From Tetradesmus obliquus (Eukaryota; Chlorophyta; Chlorophyceae; Sphaeropleales; Scenedesmaceae), in assembly GCA_030272155.1 (NCBI GenBank), contig CP126192.1, positions 1,460,501 through 1,524,500 of the forward strand: 64,000 bases of DNA, given 5' to 3'. The notes under the pieces are model-generated. The model was not told the origin of the DNA, made no database searches, and was given only the letters and a program-made list of their open reading frames with translations. Shown piece by piece: positions 48,621 to 59,195 of the stretch (position 1 is the stretch's first letter; every line of letters begins with the position of its first letter). Made by a program: the position numbers and the translations under genes.

Positions 48621-51600
48621 TCACCAGCACGCCGCAGCCGCCATCATCTCCAGCTCGCTGTTCTGCCGCTTCAGCCCAGGCAGCCCTGGTAGGTAGTCAG
48701 CAGGCAGCGCATCATCGTCAAAGTCGCCATCAGACAGCATCAGCCCACAGTCGCCACCATCCACATCCACAACCAGGCCATGGTGGTGCTCGCTCGCATG
48801 GCCGCCGCTGCCGCCGCAGCCGTCGCCGCTGCAGTCGCCATCACAGCCGGCAGCGTCCAGCAGGTCCACCAGCTGCCCCAGGTCATGGTCCGCGTCATCA
48901 GACACAACCTGGGAGATGAGCTGGTGCGCATGCAGCTGCTGCTGCTGCTGCTGCTGGCTAGTGGGGCTGCTGCCCCAGCTCTGCGCCGCAGCGCCGCCTG
49001 TGAGGGCGCAGCCGCGCGTGACTGCTGCCACGGCTGAGGCTGCAATGGTGCTAGGGCTGCACAGGCCATGGCCCGGCTGCTGCTGGTGGTGGTGGCTGCT
49101 GTTGCCGCTGTCGTATCCAGGCAGCCCACCAGCCAGTGCTGGCTGGTATGCGGCAGCAGGGTGCGTCTGCTGCTGCTGCTGTTGTGCAGCGGGGCCCTGG
49201 TCTTGACAGATGTGGTTCATGTGCTGCTGCTGGTTCTCAGGGTGCTGGAACGGAGTGTAGCGCCCCTGCTGCTGCTGCGGGCACATCTGCGACAGCAGGC
49301 TCTGCTGCTGCTGCTGCCCGCCCTGTGTAAAGGCGCCTTGCGGCAGCATGTGCTGCTGCTGCTGCGGCTGCTGTTGCTGCTGGTTGTAGCCGCTTGGTGT
49401 GTACGCTGCGGTGACTGTGCAGGGCGCTGAGAGCGCGCCACGCTCCCCTCCCGCCACCACAGCACCGTCACAGCCAGCGCCGCCCTCTCCGCACTCAATC
49501 TTCAGCTGCACTGCCTGCCTGAAGCTGTTCAGGGCTGCTGCTGCAGCAGCATCAGGCGCTGTAGCGGCAGCCGAGCTGTGCTGCTGCGGGTGCTGCTGCT
49601 GCTGCTGCATCAGCATAGACTGGGCCAGTGGCACGGGGCTGCAGCCGCTGGTGAAGCTGTTGGGTGACGCGTATGCGCCTGCATGCAACTGCTGGCCAGT
49701 GGGCGAGCCGTGCTGCTGTGACGACGTGCCTGCTGCTGCAGCTAAGTCCATGCCGCCGCCAAGGAACTGGCTGCTCTGCTGCAGCTGGTAGCTGCCGCTG
49801 CCTTGCTGCTGCAGCGGCAGCAGCTTTGGAGCTGACCCTGCCAGGCCCTGCTGCTGCTGCTGCTGCTGCGGGTGTGCGGCGCCAAATGGCTCGCCATCGT
49901 CGCTGCTGAAGATGCCACGCAGCGAGGTGCCGTCACCATCACCGCAGCCATCCAGGATGCCTGGCTCACTGCTGGGGTCTGGCAGCGAGGGCATCTTGTC
50001 AAAAACCGGCAGCCCAATGTGGGAGCTCTGCTGCAGCTTGCCAGACGCATCCAGGCCCTGCTGCTGCTGCTGCTGCTGCTGCTCCTGCATCACCTGCTGT
50101 GTCAGGCCATGGTGGCCACCTGTGAAGGAGAGCGAGTTGCCGCGCTGCACAGGCATGGTGAGATCTGGCAGCCCTGCATGCTGCAGCCGGCTGGGCACAC
50201 GCGTCACTGCGCCATCCAGGCTGGCTCCGCCCACCATGTGCAGTGCAGACTGGGTGCTGTTCGCCTGCCAGTCGCCTGCCGTGCTGCTGACGCCGCCCGA
50301 CAGCCCTACAAAGCTGCTGCCAGCAGTGAAGCTGCTGTACATGCCGCCTGCTGCAGCCGCTGCATCGCCCAGCCCTTGCTCCTGCTTGGGCACGCTGCTG
50401 CTGGGCAGCCGCAGCAGCTGCTCCGGCAGCATTGTCCCGCCCATCAAGGAGCTCTGCGCGTAGCTGGCGCCACCGCCCAGGGCGCCGTAGCTCAGCAGTG
50501 ACCCGGGCACGCCGGCTGCTGCTGCTGCAGACGTGCCGCGCAGCCCGCCAGCCAGTGCGAGGCCATCCAGCGCGCCCATGCTCTGCGAGCTGTGCGGGCG
50601 CGGCAGCGCAGCGAAAGTCGCGTAGCTGGTGTGGTGCTTGGCTGTGTAGCTGCCTGCCATGGTTCCTCCAGCCAGGCTGGAGCCAGCGCCCGGCCTGCCC
50701 ATGGCGAGGGCGCCGCCTGGCTGTGCTGCTGCTGCCAGCACTGCTGAGCTGGCCCCCATGTGGTAGGGGTGGAAGCGCGCCGTCATGGGAGACTTGGGCT
50801 TGATGGGCGCTGCTGCTGCGCGGCGCAGGTAGGACATGCCCCTGCTGCTGTTCTTGACAGGAACAGGATCGAAGTTGTTGTTGGCAGCCTGTGGCGGCAG
50901 CAGCAGCAGCAGCAGGTGCGGGATCAGGGGGATGAGGAATGTGCAGGGGTGGAACTGGCAATGGCCATGCGACGCAAGTTGTTTGACATGCATGCAACGC
51001 AGTAGCAGGCCTGCGGCTGGTCAAAAGCTAGAGCTGAGTAGGCTGTTTCATGCTTGCCGTCAACACAACAGGGCTGCTACACTTGCACAGCCCTTGCCAC
51101 TCAACCAACGCCCCACACGGCTTGGCTGTGCCGCAGCACCATGTGCTGACCCACGCAGCAACACTGCAGCGCGACAGTGCGCCTCATTGCAAGCATTAGT
51201 CTGTCATGTGATGTGCAGTATGCAGCACATTCCGCGCAGCCGCCTCACCCGCTCCTTCTCCAGGCGCTCGCGGCGCGTGGCCACATCCTCGGGTTCTGCT
51301 GCCAGCAGGCTGGGCAGGTCGTAGCCGGCGCGCAGGTAGGAGTTTTCGAGGGAGACGCTGCTCTGCTTGTCCTTGAGGTACAGGTTGAAGTGGTTCTTGA
51401 TGTCGTTGTTGCAGCGCATGGGCAGGTAGTTGGCGATGTCGTTCCACTTGTTGCCAAACATCTTCTGCGTCTGCATGAGCAAGGGCACAGGTCGGCAGGG
51501 GTGTGGCACATGCGCTGATGTGACAACTCCACAGCACCAGCAAGCCCTCAGCTCAGGAGCATCTAGTTAGGCAGTCGGGTGTGCTGACAAACACTTTCAT

Positions 51601-52444
51601 AATCAGGAGCAGCTGCAGTTTTTCGTGAGGCATGATGCGCTGAGCCAGCACGTCGTCCACCCTGAGCAGTCAGAAGTGCTGCATGTATGCTGCGGCATCA
51701 GCAAGGCATCACCAGCACCCACCAGCACTATCACTGCGATCTCCCACTGCGAGAACGGGTCCTCGTTTGGCCGGATGATGCTAGGGGACAGGAAGCAGCG
51801 CCACCTGCGCAGCAGCACAGCACACGCCAGCCACCGGCAGCAGGACACGGTGAGGATCCAGCTGCTGTTGCTGACGGGGTGCTGCCGTTGCCATCAGCTC
51901 AGTAACTCTTGCGGCAGACTGCATATTGATGCTGTTGCCTTTGCATTCTTGTTACATTGCCACTCTCGTTGCTGTCTGCCAGCTGCCTGTTGTGTGGCTT
52001 GCTGGCATGCTGCCCTGCTGGCAGAGCAGAAGCTACAGCTTGCTGCCAGAAACACGAGGCAGGCTCTCCTTTCAAACACCATATGGTATTTGGCGCACCT
52101 GAGGCTGCAGGCTTTGCTGGTGCGGCCAACCAGCCCACTGGCCACGTCGGGCCAGCAGTGGGTGCCCAAACGCTCCACCTGCTGCTTGAGGATCTCGTCT
52201 TCCTGTGCAGCGGCATTCAACAGTCACGCGGTGCACATGAGGATCGAAACTTTGGTAGAGTATCTGGCTGTCTTCGCTGCCTTCCACCAGCGAGCGCCTT
52301 CTGTACAGGTAGCTGCGGTACCGAGACCGTGAAAAAGCCATTCGACGGCTGGCCTACCTCTGGAGTCCAAGCTTGACGTTTCTGGTATGTGCTCATGTAT
52401 TCTCCGTTGCCCTTGCGCCTGGGCTCCCTGTACTGGCCGGTCAT
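48621..52444 (-). CDS. Two-repeat (R2R3-type) MYB transcription factor with long Gln-rich tail
   Basis: Exons 52444-52358, 52202-52099, 51804-51723, 51470-51249 and 50888-48621 close in phase for 920 residues. The first MYB repeat has W26, W46 and W65 at classic spacing (AWTPEEDEILKQQVERLG, then WPDVASGLVGRTSKACSLRW). The second has F81, W100 and F119 (FSQWEIAVIVLTQKMFGNKW, then LPMRCNNDIKNHFNLYL), with Phe replacing the last Trp. I chose the exon 3 donor GTGGGT over an upstream GTGCTG because only it restores the 18-residue spacing. A basic region (RRERLEKERVRR) follows. The remaining 750 residues are low-complexity Gln/Gly/Ser/Ala sequence typical of activation domains, ending in an acidic patch and LPGLPGLKRQNSELEMM. 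It is a nuclear DNA-binding regulator; its targets are unknown. Confidence 0.88.
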
Positions 52445-53489
52445 GGTTGCTGCTGCCAGCACGACCACAGTGCTGGGCCAACTATAGAAAAACTGCAACT
52501 AAAACATCACCTAAATGTGCTAAGTGTGAACCGTGGAAGCCTGTTGATTGTTGGAGCGAGCATCAACGGGAGGGTGGCAAAGGTGGCAGTACACAGCAAG
52601 ATTGTAGAAGCTCAAAAGTGTAACAAAAAACAAAGCTTTTGACCCTGATCAATAAAGCTGCAGGTAGCCACGAGTGTGCATGTAGTATTGCGTGGTAGGA
52701 GAGTGGCCCGCCACCTGCGCTGGCCGGGCACTACGGTGGCTTGTCAGTCGCATTGGATAGATTCCGTCACAAACACAGCAACGCCTGGCGATCGTAATAT
52801 TGTAACTGAAGTTTCTAAGATCAGGGATAGTTTGCAGCAGTGATTGGAACGACCATGAACAGGCTGCTGACTGCCCCCCAGGCAAGGTACACGTTCCGGA
52901 GCACGGAAACGGCCCGTTGCGGGGGACTTGGGCTGATGTCTCTCTGTCAGGCAATGATCAACTAAAACTCAATTCAACGGACTTGTGGCATGCATAGCCC
53001 GCCACCAAGTTGACCAAGGACATGAAGCAGCAGGAGCGATACACTGCGGCAGCTGTAGCTGCAGTTCACAGTGTGGCCAGTCAGTGACTTATCAACACCG
53101 AAGCTGCCAGTATGCAGGATGACACCAAACCATGCAACTGGTGGCCAACAGGAAACTTGGCAGGCTGGTGCGCTCTTGATGGCTTGCATCTTGGTCCCCA
53201 CCCTGACAACTCTGTCGCACAACAGTCACTGAGTGGCAAGCAGCCAGGACAGCACAGCAGGGCCTGCCGCACTTCCAACTGTAGTTAAGACCAAGCGCCA
53301 AGCCAACAACGCTCGGGATTTGCCTACAGCCTCGCTGCTGCCTGCCAACCCAGCCCTGGCAGCACAATACTCTGAGTGGCAGACACAGGCCCAAATGGGC
53401 ACGCAACAAATAAGTGGCCCATGGGGCACAAACCCAAACATCAAACATTCAGTTTGGCCATTGACTATAGCGCACTCATTGCCGCAGCA
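52445..53489. other. Intergenic, MYB promoter and NDUFAF2 3' flank
   Basis: No gene is supported in this 1 kb. A TATAG motif on the minus strand (near 52481) lies about 37 bp upstream of the MYB ATG. Local sequence is more AT-rich than the genes. Confidence 0.45.
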
Positions 53490-54148
53490 CTACGAGCCCT
53501 GGCCAGTGCTGCTGCCGCTCCCAGCAGCACCCTGGCCGCCTGCACTGTCACTGGCTCCGCCTGCTGCCCCGGCCTGGCCGCCTGCTTTGCTGCTGTCTGC
53601 TGCTGCGTAGCCCCTGTTCTCCAGCTGCGAGGTGAACCTGCTCACGTCTGGCCCGCCTGCAGTGGTGGCCTGCTGACCCAGGCTCTCCATGCGGATGCGC
53701 CGCTGCTGCTCACGCTCCTCTATGGCGGCCACCCGCTGCTGCATGAGCACCTGGCGCGCAGCAGCCCTGCGGGGACAGCAGCAGAGGCACTCGCAAGAGG
53801 CAGCCTGGTGATTACCAGCGCAAGGCAGCTGAACTCAGCACTGGGGATAGGCAGCAAGCACGTGCAGCGGTTGCGGCGGTGTATCGTTGAGCCTGCCTAG
53901 CTGGCCCCGAAGGTTACTGTTACAGATGCACCTGCACACCTGGGTGTGCAGCTGACACACAGCCTGCATGGGGCCCTGCCGAATGCACTGTCCCACCCGC
54001 TGACTGTGTGCCTCATGCTGCTGCTGCTGCTGCTGCTGCCGCGCACCGTGCCATCTCCTCCTCTGTGGGCGGCTCGCTGCGTGTACGCGCCAGCCAGCTG
54101 CGCCACTCCGCGGGCACCGTCTTGGGGTCATACAGCAGGTTGTTGCCT

Positions 54149-54214
<66 letters not shown>

Positions 54215-54851
54215 TTTCCAGGGGGTCACGGCGATGTGTGCTGGCTGACATGCAGCCGAAGCAGTCAGCATACAGTTCCGACACGGAAGGCAATACAGCG
54301 GCTGCAGTGTTTGCAATCGCTGGTCACTGATCAGCATTGAGGCCTGGCTGGCGGCACTGCCAGTGCTGGCAGCAAGGGGCAACAACACACTGCACTGTCA
54401 ACTGCTGCTGCTGCTGCTGCCTGGCTGGCTGGCTGTGGCGCTGTCCCACCTGGCACGCGCACTCGCCGCCGCTCCACCAGCTGCCCCTGCAGGTCCTTCT
54501 CCAGGAACCTGCACACCCATCCGCAGCATTGTGCTGAGCCGTGTGACGCGTCAAGCTTGATGTGACATGGTGGCAGGGTGCAGTGGAACTGACTGTGCTG
54601 GGGAGTCTGCGCAGCCATGGCAGCACAAGCACATACAGGCATGCTGTGCAACAGGCTGCATGCGCGTACAGCTGCAATCAAAGACGCGCATGCAAGACCC
54701 GTGCTGGCCCACGTGCTGCGCCACCTCATGCAGCCAGAACTGCTTACTTGTAGTATTTGTTGCCGTTGGCATCTGCGCCGACTAGTGTCTCCTTGAGCAC
54801 GAGGCTACGCAGCCGGTCCCAGGCCTTGGACAGCACCCCACCCCTGGACAT
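53490..54851 (-). CDS. NDUFAF2: Mitochondrial complex I assembly factor NDUFAF2 (B17.2-like, mimitin)
   Basis: Exons 54851-54748, 54508-54450, 54146-54047 and 53766-53490 close in phase for 179 residues. The start MSRGGVLSKAWDRLRSLV is a short basic amphipathic N-terminus. The B17.2 signature follows as LVGADANGNKYYK, then VERRRVRVPG. The conserved block PAEWRSWLARTRSEPPTEEE matches the family consensus PTEW-x-x-W-x-x-x-TR-x-x-PP-T. The C-terminus has a charged helix (VAAIEEREQQRRIRMESL) and a Gly/Ala/Ser-rich tail. The gene could be the complex I subunit NDUFA12, but the helical extension after the PPT motif favours the assembly factor. It acts in the mitochondrial matrix or inner membrane during complex I biogenesis. 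A (CAG)20 tract forms the end of intron 2. It is divergent from TL17. Confidence 0.87.
54150..54211. repeat. (CAG)20 trinucleotide tract in NDUFAF2 intron 2
   Basis: An uninterrupted CAG run on the plus strand, CTG in the transcript, ending directly at the exon 3 acceptor CTGCAG|GC. It is the longest trinucleotide tract I see in the window. Confidence 0.92.
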
Positions 54852-55292
54852 GCTGCTGCTGCTGCCTTTAAGCAGCCTCCTCTGCAGTTATCGCTGACCG
54901 TTTCCGACTGATTGTGTCACAGGTGCACGGCTGACCAGTTGGGGCTGCTTCTGTTGCTTCACTATTACTGCTGCTGCATTCGCTGCAGAGCTGCGCTGCG
55001 CAAATGTAGGATCACCTAGCACTTGTGACTCCTGTCTGACAATAGACGCTTATAAAGCAGTGAAACATTGCGTGATCAGCAGAGCAATTGAGGTGATTCG
55101 CCACTTGTCTCAGGACTCAGGATTTGCCATATGTGGGTGGCAAGTAGCACCCAAAGCCCTGGCTTCTGCAGCGAGTGTGTCAGTCTCGCCCCTTCTTCAC
55201 TACTGTTTGTTCTTCAAAACATTACGTAGTGCTACTGTTTTACAGCTGTTTAACATCGACCACGTAGCACTCGCTGAACTTTTCGAGACACC
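54852..55292. promoter_or_regulatory. Divergent promoter between NDUFAF2 and TL17
   Basis: These 441 bp separate the starts of a mitochondrial and a chloroplast protein gene. A TATAAAG lies at 55050-55056 on the plus strand, about 240 bp before the TL17 ATG. No other ordered motif is recognised. Confidence 0.4.
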
Positions 55293-57513
55293 ATGGCTGT
55301 CCTGCAGAAGTGCAATGCTGCTTTCGGCTGCACCCGTCCACAGCGCGTCAGGTGTCAGTCAGTAAAAGGTATTTGTCACGACAGCCACTGGACTGATTGA
55401 TCAGCTCACGTGCATCCTACTCCTGTGGTCCTCGCTCACACCCTGGACGATCAACGCACTGGCTGGCACATTCGGCTGCCACGCTTCCTTAACCATTGTA
55501 CGATACCATGCCGTGCTGTTTGCTGACTTTGCAGCCAGCGCAGTCCGTGAGGAGAGCACCAGGAGTTTTGCAGCAGTAGCAGCAGCTGGCTTCACAGCAC
55601 TGTCCCTGCTCAGTGCTGCTCCAGCCATGGCAGAGTTCAGGCTGCCACCCATTGACTCAGGTGGGTGCCGGTACATGTGCATGCACGGCAAGGCAGCCTG
55701 CCTGCATCTCTAGAATGCATGCAGATGCCCGATCTGCCAACTAGCAAAGTACTTTGCATGTTGAACAGGATCCTCATTGATTGATAGTTTTGGTGTGTTG
55801 CAGGATGAGCTTACAAGCATGCACAACCAGCTGTTGCAATTTCTACATGTCAACTTTGCAGCTTGGCAGGGACTACTAGTCCTAGTAGGATGTTGCATTG
55901 CTGACATTTGCCCGTCTGCTGTCGCTGCTGGGTGCCCCCTGCAGACCCCAACAGGTGTGAGCGCGGCTACACAGGCAACACCATCGGGCAGGTGCGCCGC
56001 AAGCAAGCAAGGCTGCAGAGGCTGGCAGCATGTTGGACAACATACTGCAGCAACAGGCGCAGCAGGAGCAGCAGCAGTAACAAGCGCAGCCGTGTCTTGA
56101 TCCACTTGATGTGGTGCAGCAGGCTGTTGAATGTTGCTGAACCGAGCTTCAGCGGCATGCATGCATGCTGCCGCAGCCGCACAGGCTTGTATCGCCTGCT
56201 AGCCATGCAGCCACAGCACAGGCTGCCTCGGCTGAGCTGTGCAATATGCCTGCAGCAAAGGCCGCCAGCAACTGCTATACATTTGGGATGCTCATCCATG
56301 CGTTGCTACTTGCTGTGGCGTCATCTCTGCTGCTGCTGCTGACATGGATGCGCCTGCTCTCCTGCCTGCGCTGCCTCAAACCCCAAACCCTGAACCCTGC
56401 TGCACCCCGCGCCGCAGGCCAACGCGGTGTCTGACAAGCTGCTGGACCTGCGCAAGTGCAACTACAGCGGCAAGAACCTCTCCGGCAAGACGCTGGCCGG
56501 CGCGCTGCTCAGCGAGACAGACATGAGCAACACCAACCTCACTGAGGCAGTGCTGACCAAGGTGGGGCGGGGCGCTGGGGCTGCACGGCAGCTGCAGCAG
56601 GGGGGGGGGGGGGGAGGGTCGCAGCTGCAGCAGGGGGATGAATGGCATCGGCCATGTGAAAGATATGTGCGATTGCGAGTGTGCAGAGTGCGGCGTCTTG
56701 CATGGGCCCTTGCGGCAAAGGCAGCAGCAGCAGTTGCGGCAGCATCGCTGGCTGTAGTGTGCGGTGCACGGGCTTCACGAGCGGTTGGCGGCTGCAGCTG
56801 CAGACAAGCTGTGCTGAGGGGAGGGTTATGCTGAGGGGCAGCTGGCTGCAGCAGTGCCGTGCGCAGCCTGGCCTGCCTCTGCTGGTGCAGCGCTGCCAGC
56901 CTGGCCCCACATGTCAATATGCGTGCATGCTGACCGTGCCACTGCCTGCTGCATTGCTGCCGGCCGGTCCTGCTCCTGCTGCTGCTGTCCATGTTGTTTG
57001 CAGTCGTATGGTGTGGGTGCGATCCTGTCTGGCGCCGACCTGACCAACGCTGTGGTGGACCGCGTGGACTTCAGCAACGCCAAGCTGGATGGCGCCAGAT
57101 TTGTCAACGCAGTCGTGACAGGTGTGATTGCTGGCTGCCAGTGCTGGTGTTGGGCTCAGCATGTGGCCTGCTTTAGGGAGACATGCATGGGGCATGGGGC
57201 AATGCGCGTGCATCCAGCCGGGCATGACAGGACGGACGGTTTGGAGGGCTGGGCGGCAGCAGGGCTGTTGCTTTGCCAAACCTAGCGGGGTTAATGCTCG
57301 CCTGAGCACAGACGGCTGCCTTTACCAAAGGTAGTACCCTGCTGCTGCTGTTGCTGCTGCTTTGCTGCGCCAGGCACCACCTTTGACGGCGCCGACCTCA
57401 CTGGGTCTGTGTGGGAGGACGCACTGATCGGCAACGAGGACGTGAAGCGGCTGTGCTCCAACCCCACGCTCACGGGCGAGAGCAGGTTCCAGGTTGGCTG
57501 CCGCGGCAAGTGA
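55293..57513 (+). CDS. TL17: Thylakoid lumenal pentapeptide-repeat protein (TL17 type)
   Basis: Exons 55293-55368, 55535-55660, 55945-55991, 56418-56561, 57004-57121 and 57374-57513 close in phase for 216 residues. Residues 1 to about 35 form a Cys/Arg-rich chloroplast transit peptide. A hydrophobic thylakoid-transfer segment (GFTALSLLSAAPAMA) ends in the AMA cleavage motif before E59. The mature protein starts FRLPPIDSDPNRCERGYTG. Pentapeptide repeats (A-D/N-L-x-x) follow, such as KNLSGKTLAGALLSETD, AILSGADLTNAVVD and TTFDGADLTGSVWED. The C-terminus KRLCSNPTLTGE, then GCRGK, matches plant TL17. The protein is a lumenal quadrilateral beta-helix of unknown biochemical function. No twin-arginine pair precedes the hydrophobic core, so Sec rather than Tat import is suggested. 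Confidence 0.92.
56600..56614. repeat. G15 homopolymer in TL17 intron 4
   Basis: Fifteen consecutive G bases about 40 bp after the exon 4 donor. Such a run is prone to slippage and sequencing error and could form a G-quadruplex in DNA or transcript. Confidence 0.85.
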
Positions 57514-59195
57514 CGCGGCGGCGGCAGCAGCAGCAGCAGCAGTAGATAGCAGTGGATGCAGGGTTGAGCAGCCTGCAGGCATTTTGGATGGCAATTGACG
57601 CTTCCAGGTGTGTGAGACAGCTATGTTCCAGCGTAGCACAGGTGCTGAGGACAGGTTCAAAAATATGCGATGGAAGGATTATCCCAGGTGTGCGCACCTG
57701 CTGGGAGAGGTGTGTGGTGTAAGCAGTTTCAGCTGTCGACCATGCATGCATGGTATATGCACGGCCTGCGTATGATGATGCATCACTTTTTGCATGCACT
57801 GTGAGTGCAGTGCACTCCTGGTAACCAATTAAACCATGGGCTACTTACGTGATCACTCTACCGCAACAGCTTGTTACAGAACCGTGCTAGACCGTGTATA
57901 CACTCGTCGCCAACCAACTTGAAAGCTTTGCACTGCAGAGCTAAGCTGATCTCATAACAGGCACTGCCTGGCAGCTGGTCTTCTGGTGCCCCGTGCACAG
58001 TGGCCAAGCTGTAGACTTGCCAGGACTTGCGCACCCTGAGACAAGATCTTCTAGAAGGTCACTCAGACAAGTCAACTCCCACCGCCTGTTCAAAGCAGCC
58101 TGGATGGCGATGACAGGAATGGCAAACGGCAACTTTCTTTGAAACGTCAGCTGACCACAGTGGTAAGCCACTGAACACTGCTGGCAGTAGTACCACAAGG
58201 GCAGCACGACACACGTGCAAACGGGCTAACCCCAAAGCTCTAACACATGGCCCCAACAAACACTTCGATGGCATGCGCAATTCTGGTACAAGCAGCCAGC
58301 CGCATGGCACGTGCACGGGCAGCTCCACCAGCTCCAACTTCATTTGAAACAGAATAACCACACATAATGGTCAGCGCTAGCCGCGCCGCAACGCCACTGG
58401 CCTGTTTGCACTCCTTGCAATCTTGGTGTGCAGCGCCAGCCACGGCAATGCCGCTGGCTGGCGTCAACCAGCTGCCATCAACAGCATGCGGATGCGTATG
58501 CCGTGCAGTCTGCGTCAGCCTGTACATGTGCACGGCAACCACCGGCCTGCCTGCCTGAGGGAGGAACAACTAGAGCACGTACAGTGGCTGCTGCCTACGG
58601 TGTGCATGCACGAGCGTGCTGCACCAAACTATGCACTAAAGTAACATAAAAAGGACACTTGATGCCAGCACGATGTACTGGAGCCGGTGTGGCAAATGCG
58701 CGCAGCACACTCTGGCTGGTGTGCAGCTGGGGGTGGCGTGCACAGCTGCTTCGCCAGCACCACCCCCTGTGCGGCTGTTCACCACGCAATGACTGGCACA
58801 GCCCACAGGACGCACTCAGCATGCAGCAGCAGCAGCCCTAAAACATACGCTCCGGTTGCATGGGCGCTGTGCAGCTCCCTCACTGCCACAACCCAAGCAC
58901 CCGCTGGTAGAACACACACGCAACTAAACCCCAACACCACATGGCAGACCTTCATCAATGAAGCCATCTGCGCAAGCTGCCGCACCCACTCACATATGTA
59001 CAGCCAATTGAGTCAAACCAGGGGCGCTTAGCACACAAGTGACAGGGGTGCACGCCGCAAGAACCGTGCTCAGTGCTGTGACAGTGGGCCGGCGCAGCGC
59101 CACTACACACCAGGTTGAGCACTGCCAATGCACACCTGCTGCACCCGTGCCAGCGCACCACAGGAGGACTGCGGGTGATGCCTAGTCTGCTGGCC
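57514..59195. other. Intergenic between convergent TL17 and DHODH
   Basis: This 1.7 kb holds two 3' flanks. No gene is supported; frames such as 57941-58207 and 58240-58569 on the minus strand show no domain. Confidence 0.45.
57718..57722 (+). terminator. Candidate TGTAA polyadenylation signal of TL17
   Basis: TGTAA lies 205 nt after the TL17 stop, a typical distance for chlorophycean genes. A pentamer alone is weak evidence. Confidence 0.35.

Noticed and set aside
49999..51024. 341-codon second frame within the MYB last exon
   Set aside because: Arg/Ala-rich shadow of the Gln-rich tail created by the same trinucleotide repeats.
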